Source of the DNA: Candidatus Gastranaerophilales bacterium
Lineage (GTDB): Bacteria; Cyanobacteriota; Vampirovibrionia; Gastranaerophilales; Gastranaerophilaceae
Reading direction: 5' to 3'
DNA length: 64,000 nucleotides
Assembly (NCBI GenBank): GCA_944324865.1
Contig: CALUXW010000003.1
Span: 1-64,000 of the forward strand
Shown here: one piece after another, positions 59,919 through 64,000 of the stretch
Layout of the letters: every line of letters starts with the position of its first letter
How positions within the stretch are numbered: the stretch's first letter is position 1
Program-made: the position numbers and the translations under genes
The notes under the pieces: model-generated
Told to the model about the DNA's origin: nothing
The model's input: only the letters and a program-made list of their open reading frames with translations
Databases searched by the model: none

Positions 59919-60644
59919 ATGAAAAAGATTCTACCAATATTTTTTATTTTAATTACATTTAATTGTCATTGTGTTTTCTGTGCAGACGAAAGTACTATAA
60001 TTAGTCCCGATGGAACATATAATCAGCAAAAAAAAGAAACTATCATTGATAAAATAACGAATATTTTTAAAAAGAAGAAAAAACCTGCTACAGACGTACA
60101 AACCAAGGGATATTACGGTACACTTCCAAACATTAACGGTGACTTTGAATATAAAAGAGAAAGAAGTGAAACATTACCTCAAAAACAATACAGTGAAAAA
60201 GATTTAAAAGATGGACTTTTATTAGATGCGCCTCTAAATGATCCGTTGTTTTTAGATGTAATAATTAAAAAAGAAAAAACATCAAACTATGTCAACGATT
60301 TAATGAAAATAAAAGAGACTCTTGAGAAATTAAAAGACTGTATAAATAACAACTCATCAATTCAATTTTTCAATGCAAATGTTAATGTATTAGATTTACA
60401 AACAACAAACCTTGAAAAAAAATATCAATATACTCAATATGCACAAACCAATAGCTATTACGCCATAAGGCATGTTAATTACAGTGCAAAAATTTTAGGT
60501 AATTTAAAATTTGATGCTAACTTTTATTCGAGATACATGCCTGTTCAAGACAGTGTCTATGCCCCAAGTAATTTAAAACAACAATCTGAAGCTCTTTTAG
60601 ATGAAATAAACAAAACAATATTCGAGATAGGTAATGCCCGCTAG
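59919..60644 (+). CDS. Secreted 241-residue protein, unrecognised
   Basis: Signal peptide MKKILPIFFILITFNCHCVFCA (about 22 residues). A basic, Lys-rich patch follows (IFKKKKKPATDVQTKGYYG), then a segment with helices (LMKIKETLEKLKDCINN) and a Tyr-rich stretch (YQYTQYAQTNSYYAIRHVNYSAK). No domain is recognised. It could bind envelope polymers. The next gene is a repeat protein with a similar signal peptide; both have a -10 box almost touching the ATG. Confidence 0.75.
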   Translation: MKKILPIFFILITFNCHCVFCADESTIISPDGTYNQQKKETIIDKITNIFKKKKKPATDVQTKGYYGTLPNINGDFEYKRERSETLPQKQYSEKDLKDGLLLDAPLNDPLFLDVIIKKEKTSNYVNDLMKIKETLEKLKDCINNNSSIQFFNANVNVLDLQTTNLEKKYQYTQYAQTNSYYAIRHVNYSAKILGNLKFDANFYSRYMPVQDSVYAPSNLKQQSEALLDEINKTIFEIGNAR

Positions 60645-60670
60645 GATGATGAAAAAAAAATTTTTCGTCA

Positions 60671-60676
60671 TATTCT
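60671..60676 (+). promoter_or_regulatory. -10 box of the repeat-protein gene (leaderless)
   Basis: TATTCT ends 6 nt before the ATG at 60683. No convincing -35. No Shine-Dalgarno. Confidence 0.4.
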
Positions 60677-60682
60677 CGAAGT

Positions 60683-61546
60683 ATGAAAAAAATAATTTTA
60701 TGTTTAACAATTTTATTTTCAATACAATGCGCACATTGCGAAATTGTCATTGAAAATTTACCTGAAGTTAAGTACAGAAATCCTGACGGAACAGAATTTG
60801 TACCAGACAGCACAAATTACCCCAAAATAAGCGAAATTGAAAAACTTACATTTAACAGAACCTTTGAAGAAGAACCTATTGAGATAAGATTAAGTAGGCT
60901 CGAGAGTAGACTCTATAAAAAAGATTACTCAACCCTTTCCTTAGCACAAAGGGTTGAGGCTATAGAAAACACGCTGGACGAAAAAAGCATAAATAAAAAG
61001 GATAAAAATACGCTCAGTTCATTAGAGAAAAAAATATTTAATAAGACATATGAAAATGAAAGTACACAAAACCGAATTCAACGACTTGAAAAATCTGTTT
61101 TAGGTGCAAATCAAAGTGGAAATTTAACATCAAGGATTGAAACACTAAAAGTCGCCAGCTCTAGTCTTGAAAATCAGTCAAAGCAACTTGCACAAATGCC
61201 TTATCAAAATTTCCAAAACGACCCTTATAAAATGCAAGGCGGCTTTAAAAATGCAATAAAAAATGCTTTTAGTGCATTTTCACAAGGAAACATAACAGGT
61301 TTTTCACCAGGAGTAAATACTTTCCCGGCATATCAGCCATACAGTGCAAATAATATGTACAACGGCGTATACCAACCATATCAAAATCAAGGACAAAATT
61401 TCTATTATCCAACACAGCAAAATAATACATATTATCGTGATATATTTAAGGACAACAGTGGAGATGAAATGTACTACACTGATGGCCAATACTATAAAGA
61501 TTTAAAATCAACGTCCGGCGGTATGGGTGTAACAATAATTAATTAA
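60683..61546 (+). CDS. Secreted repeat protein, cyanobacterial-type LE-F repeat
   Basis: Signal peptide MKKIILCLTILFSIQCAHC (about 19-20 residues). Two copies of a ~45-residue repeat: EIEKLTFNRTFEEEPIEIRL-S-RLE and SLEKKIFNKTYENESTQNRI-Q-RLE. The pattern L-E-x-x-x-F-x-x-[TS]-[FY] ... R-[IL]-x-R-L-E is familiar from Cyanobacteria-group exported proteins. The C-terminal 110 residues are Tyr/Gln/Asn-rich (YQPYQNQGQNFYYPTQQ) and probably disordered, ending GGMGVTIIN. Envelope role inferred. Confidence 0.75.
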   Translation: MKKIILCLTILFSIQCAHCEIVIENLPEVKYRNPDGTEFVPDSTNYPKISEIEKLTFNRTFEEEPIEIRLSRLESRLYKKDYSTLSLAQRVEAIENTLDEKSINKKDKNTLSSLEKKIFNKTYENESTQNRIQRLEKSVLGANQSGNLTSRIETLKVASSSLENQSKQLAQMPYQNFQNDPYKMQGGFKNAIKNAFSAFSQGNITGFSPGVNTFPAYQPYSANNMYNGVYQPYQNQGQNFYYPTQQNNTYYRDIFKDNSGDEMYYTDGQYYKDLKSTSGGMGVTIIN

Positions 61547-61564
61547 TTTGTTTTAAATTTAAAT

Positions 61565-61570
61565 TATAAT
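61565..61570 (+). promoter_or_regulatory. -10 box of comEC
   Basis: TATAAT; transcription near 61577 would give a leader of about 12 nt containing AGGA just before the ATG. Confidence 0.5.
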
Positions 61571-61588
61571 TAAAATGGTTTTAGGAAA

Positions 61589-64000
61589 ATGAATCTTAAA
61601 ACCGTTTTAATTGTTTTAATTTCATTATTTTATGTTTTTGGAATATGTGCACAATTATATGATTGTGTGGAAGTTTATGCTGCGCTATGCACATTCAGCA
61701 TAATAATTATAATCTTTTCGAATGTTATAAGACCAAAATATTCTATTTTAATCTTTCTTGCATTTTGCTTAGGATTCTATAATACGGATTTTCAAGTAAA
61801 AGATTACGATTCAATATACAATGAACGGCTAAACGATATTGTGGCGCAAGGAACAGTACGCTCTATTTTGCAAATATCTAAAGAAGGCACACGCGCAAAA
61901 TTTTATTTTAATATCAACAAAATAAACTTTAAAGGAAAAAACTACAGCCTAAATAACACTACAACACTGGTTGTTATAAACGATATGGAAAAAAGATTTA
62001 ATAAAATTCAAATAGGAGATACAATAAGTATTTGTGGAAATATAAGACCACCAAAAAGTGCAACAAATCCATCTCAATTTGATTACGCAAAATATTTAAA
62101 GTACAAAGACACATTTTCAATACTGTATTCAGAAGACGAAAATTTTAAAGTTTTGAAAAAGGCAGATAAATACGCAAATCCCGAAGAATTTTATTTATAT
62201 CTAGCACAAAAAACAGATACCATTAGAAATAAAATCACCAATGTTCATGCAAAATACATAAAAAGTCCGCAACTTGAAATTTTAGGTGGCATTGTTTTTG
62301 GCAATGAGGCAATAAACCCACCTGATGAAATAAAACAAAGTTTTATTAACTCCGGACTTTTGCATCTGCTTGCTGCGAGCGGTTTGAATGTTGCCCTAAT
62401 TTTTGGAATTTGGTGGTTTTTAGCACAAAATATTTTAAAGCTCCCATATATTATTTCAATATGGCTTGGTGCATTTTTCATAATTCTATACACATTTACT
62501 ACGGGTTTTCCGCCACCTGTGCTAAGAGCATCGATTATGCTTTTATTTGTTTTATTTGGCAAACTGATAGACAGAGAAGTAAAACCTATTGCACTAATAT
62601 TCTTTGTAGGCTTTATAATGTTAATTTTTAACCCAAAAATGTTCTGTGATGTAGGATTTCAGTTGTCTTTTATTGTAACCATAGGATTAATGATAACAAT
62701 AGAACCTATTTGCGAAAAACTAAACAACAAAAATAAAGAGTACATTTACAAAATTAAACATTTTCCAAAATTTATAAAGATTATTCTGATGAGTTTTTCG
62801 CCAAAATTTCTTTTAGCCGCATTTCTTGTACCACTTTGTGCACAACTTTATGTTGCACCACTTCAAATGTATTATTTTAATACATTTACTCCATGGAGCT
62901 TAATTGCAAACCTTTGTGTAATACCTTTTATTGGTGCAGTAAGTTTTTTGGGCTTTATAAGCTCAATATTTAGCACAATACCCTATCTTCAAGATAAAGT
63001 TATCTTTATTTTTGACATTATAATCAATCCTTTTCTTGTTTTACTTGTAAAAATTTCCCAATTCTTTTCTACCCTTAAATACTCAATTATCACAACGCCA
63101 TCCCCGAACGTATTTCAAATAATTTTATTTTGGAGTATTCTAATTCTTTTTGTGCAAAATATAAAAGAGAATTTTAAAAATAAAAATATTTTTATACTTT
63201 TTTGTACAATTATTTTAATCTTTTTTGCAACTTTTATAAAAATACCATCGAAAAATTTTGAAATAATAATATTTGATGTAGGAAACGCAGATAGTGCATT
63301 AATAAAAACTCCAAACAATAAATATATTATGATAGATACAGCAATGGCACCATACAGAGGGGTATCAAACGCAAAAACAATAATTGAAGAATATTTAAAA
63401 GATAAAAATATAAAAGAGATAGAACTGCTTATTATAACACACTTTGATGCAGACCATTGTGGTGGTGCAAAAGATATTTTAAACGATTTAAAGGTTAGGA
63501 CAGTTTATTTACAAAACATAAATCCGCATCAAAGCAAAGGAATAGAAATTATAAATATACTGAAAAACAAACATATCAAATATTATGCTGCAAAAAATAA
63601 TGAAATAATATATAAAGAAAAGAACTTTAGTATAAAAACACTCAGTGCAAAAATTCCAGGCGATACAGATAAGACAGATAATGAAAATTCCATTGTAACA
63701 CTTATAAACTCTAATTCAACGAGTGCACTATTTATGGGAGATGCTGGAGTTTTAGGATATAACAAATATAAAGATAAAATTGGAAAAATTGATATTTTTA
63801 AAATCGGTCACCACGGAGCAACAAACTCAGTAAACAAGGAAATGTTAAATAACTTAAATCCTCGTTATACAATAATTTCTACAGGCTATAATATATACGG
63901 ACATCCTTCGGCAGATACCATAGAATACTTAAAAGCAACAGATACAAAAACTTATACAACAAAAGACCTTGGTGCAATAAAAATATCAAATTGCAAGAAA
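61589..64000 (+). CDS. comEC: ComEC/Rec2 DNA-uptake channel (3' end outside window)
   Basis: The frame is open from ATG 61589 to the end of the window (804 codons with no stop). The N-terminal part has two TM segments and a DUF4131 domain with the hallmark NPSQFDYAKYL (about 160). The competence domain with LLAASGLNVALIFG (about 260) and PPPVLRASIM carries the channel helices. From about 565 there is a beta-lactamase-like domain: IFDVGNADSALIKT, the metal motif THFDADHCGG (about 615), LFMGDAG and KIGHHGATNSV. It transports single-stranded DNA into the cytoplasm during transformation. AGGA is very close to the ATG. Confidence 0.93.
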   Translation, partial: MNLKTVLIVLISLFYVFGICAQLYDCVEVYAALCTFSIIIIIFSNVIRPKYSILIFLAFCLGFYNTDFQVKDYDSIYNERLNDIVAQGTVRSILQISKEGTRAKFYFNINKINFKGKNYSLNNTTTLVVINDMEKRFNKIQIGDTISICGNIRPPKSATNPSQFDYAKYLKYKDTFSILYSEDENFKVLKKADKYANPEEFYLYLAQKTDTIRNKITNVHAKYIKSPQLEILGGIVFGNEAINPPDEIKQSFINSGLLHLLAASGLNVALIFGIWWFLAQNILKLPYIISIWLGAFFIILYTFTTGFPPPVLRASIMLLFVLFGKLIDREVKPIALIFFVGFIMLIFNPKMFCDVGFQLSFIVTIGLMITIEPICEKLNNKNKEYIYKIKHFPKFIKIILMSFSPKFLLAAFLVPLCAQLYVAPLQMYYFNTFTPWSLIANLCVIPFIGAVSFLGFISSIFSTIPYLQDKVIFIFDIIINPFLVLLVKISQFFSTLKYSIITTPSPNVFQIILFWSILILFVQNIKENFKNKNIFILFCTIILIFFATFIKIPSKNFEIIIFDVGNADSALIKTPNNKYIMIDTAMAPYRGVSNAKTIIEEYLKDKNIKEIELLIITHFDADHCGGAKDILNDLKVRTVYLQNINPHQSKGIEIINILKNKHIKYYAAKNNEIIYKEKNFSIKTLSAKIPGDTDKTDNENSIVTLINSNSTSALFMGDAGVLGYNKYKDKIGKIDIFKIGHHGATNSVNKEMLNNLNPRYTIISTGYNIYGHPSADTIEYLKATDTKTYTTKDLGAIKISNCKK

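Noticed and set aside
1-64000. tRNA or rRNA genes
   Set aside because: I looked for the T-arm signature (GTTCGAATCC-like) in the intergenic spaces and saw none; spaces are also mostly too short.

Overview
The window is strongly AT-rich bacterial chromosome, densely packed, with no rRNA, tRNA, insertion sequence, prophage or CRISPR array that I can see. The cell envelope is Gram-negative: there are two RND efflux systems, a TolC-type outer-membrane protein and a lipoprotein adaptor. The presence of superoxide reductase (desulfoferrodoxin) beside ferritin suggests an anaerobe. Several proteins have a cyanobacterial flavour (GH57/DUF3536 glycoside hydrolase, cyanobacterial-type kinase motifs, a repeat protein of cyanobacterial type) but no photosynthesis gene is present. 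My inference is a non-photosynthetic relative of Cyanobacteria (Vampirovibrionia/Melainabacteria, probably gut Gastranaerophilales). This rests on recognition of families, not on a search.

Layout. 1-2750: the tail of a glycine-rich protein, then leuS. 2750-5450: a minus-strand cluster of four unrecognised genes without signal peptides; two share an N-terminal helical module. 5620-12060: a NagA-like deacetylase, a secreted protein, a GH57 enzyme, a DUF429-like protein and an ABC exporter (sugar and envelope metabolism). 12080-18900: small proteins and an RND tripartite efflux operon (adaptor, pump, TolC). 19070-25860: a small gene, an orphan MalK/UgpC-type ATPase in an operon with a degenerate histidine kinase, a PilZ protein, a glycine-zipper secreted protein and a long EF-hand coiled-coil protein. 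25900-32310: recF, a PfkB sugar kinase, rqcP, a GC-rich repeat plus a perfect palindrome, a sigma-28-type factor, yidC and mnmE. 32310-41750: a DUF1796 protein, panD, ilvH/ilvB, a SulP transporter, the dfx-ftn oxidative stress operon, nth, trxA and a phosphohexomutase. 41800-50010: a large membrane-associated unknown, a receiver-PAS-kinase/NarL/secreted-protein operon, a SprA-type HExxH protein, tsaE-tsaB and small genes. 50170-64000: xer recombinase, a second RND pair, bioF, an alanine symporter, a LysM protein, an XRE regulator, pth, two secreted proteins and comEC running off the end.

Two organisational themes recur. Many monocistronic or operon-leading genes have a -10 box only 5-8 nt before an ATG and no Shine-Dalgarno, which suggests leaderless mRNAs. 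Convergent gene pairs either share a bidirectional hairpin terminator or have their stop codons overlapping or abutting with no terminator.

The best candidate for something undescribed is the 2750-5450 cluster. It holds a 341-residue protein built as helix - beta-rich centre - coiled coil, and a 107-residue relative that keeps only the helical parts. This design is reminiscent of self-assembling exported filament proteins. A second notable item is the kinase-like protein whose phospho-acceptor histidine is a glycine.
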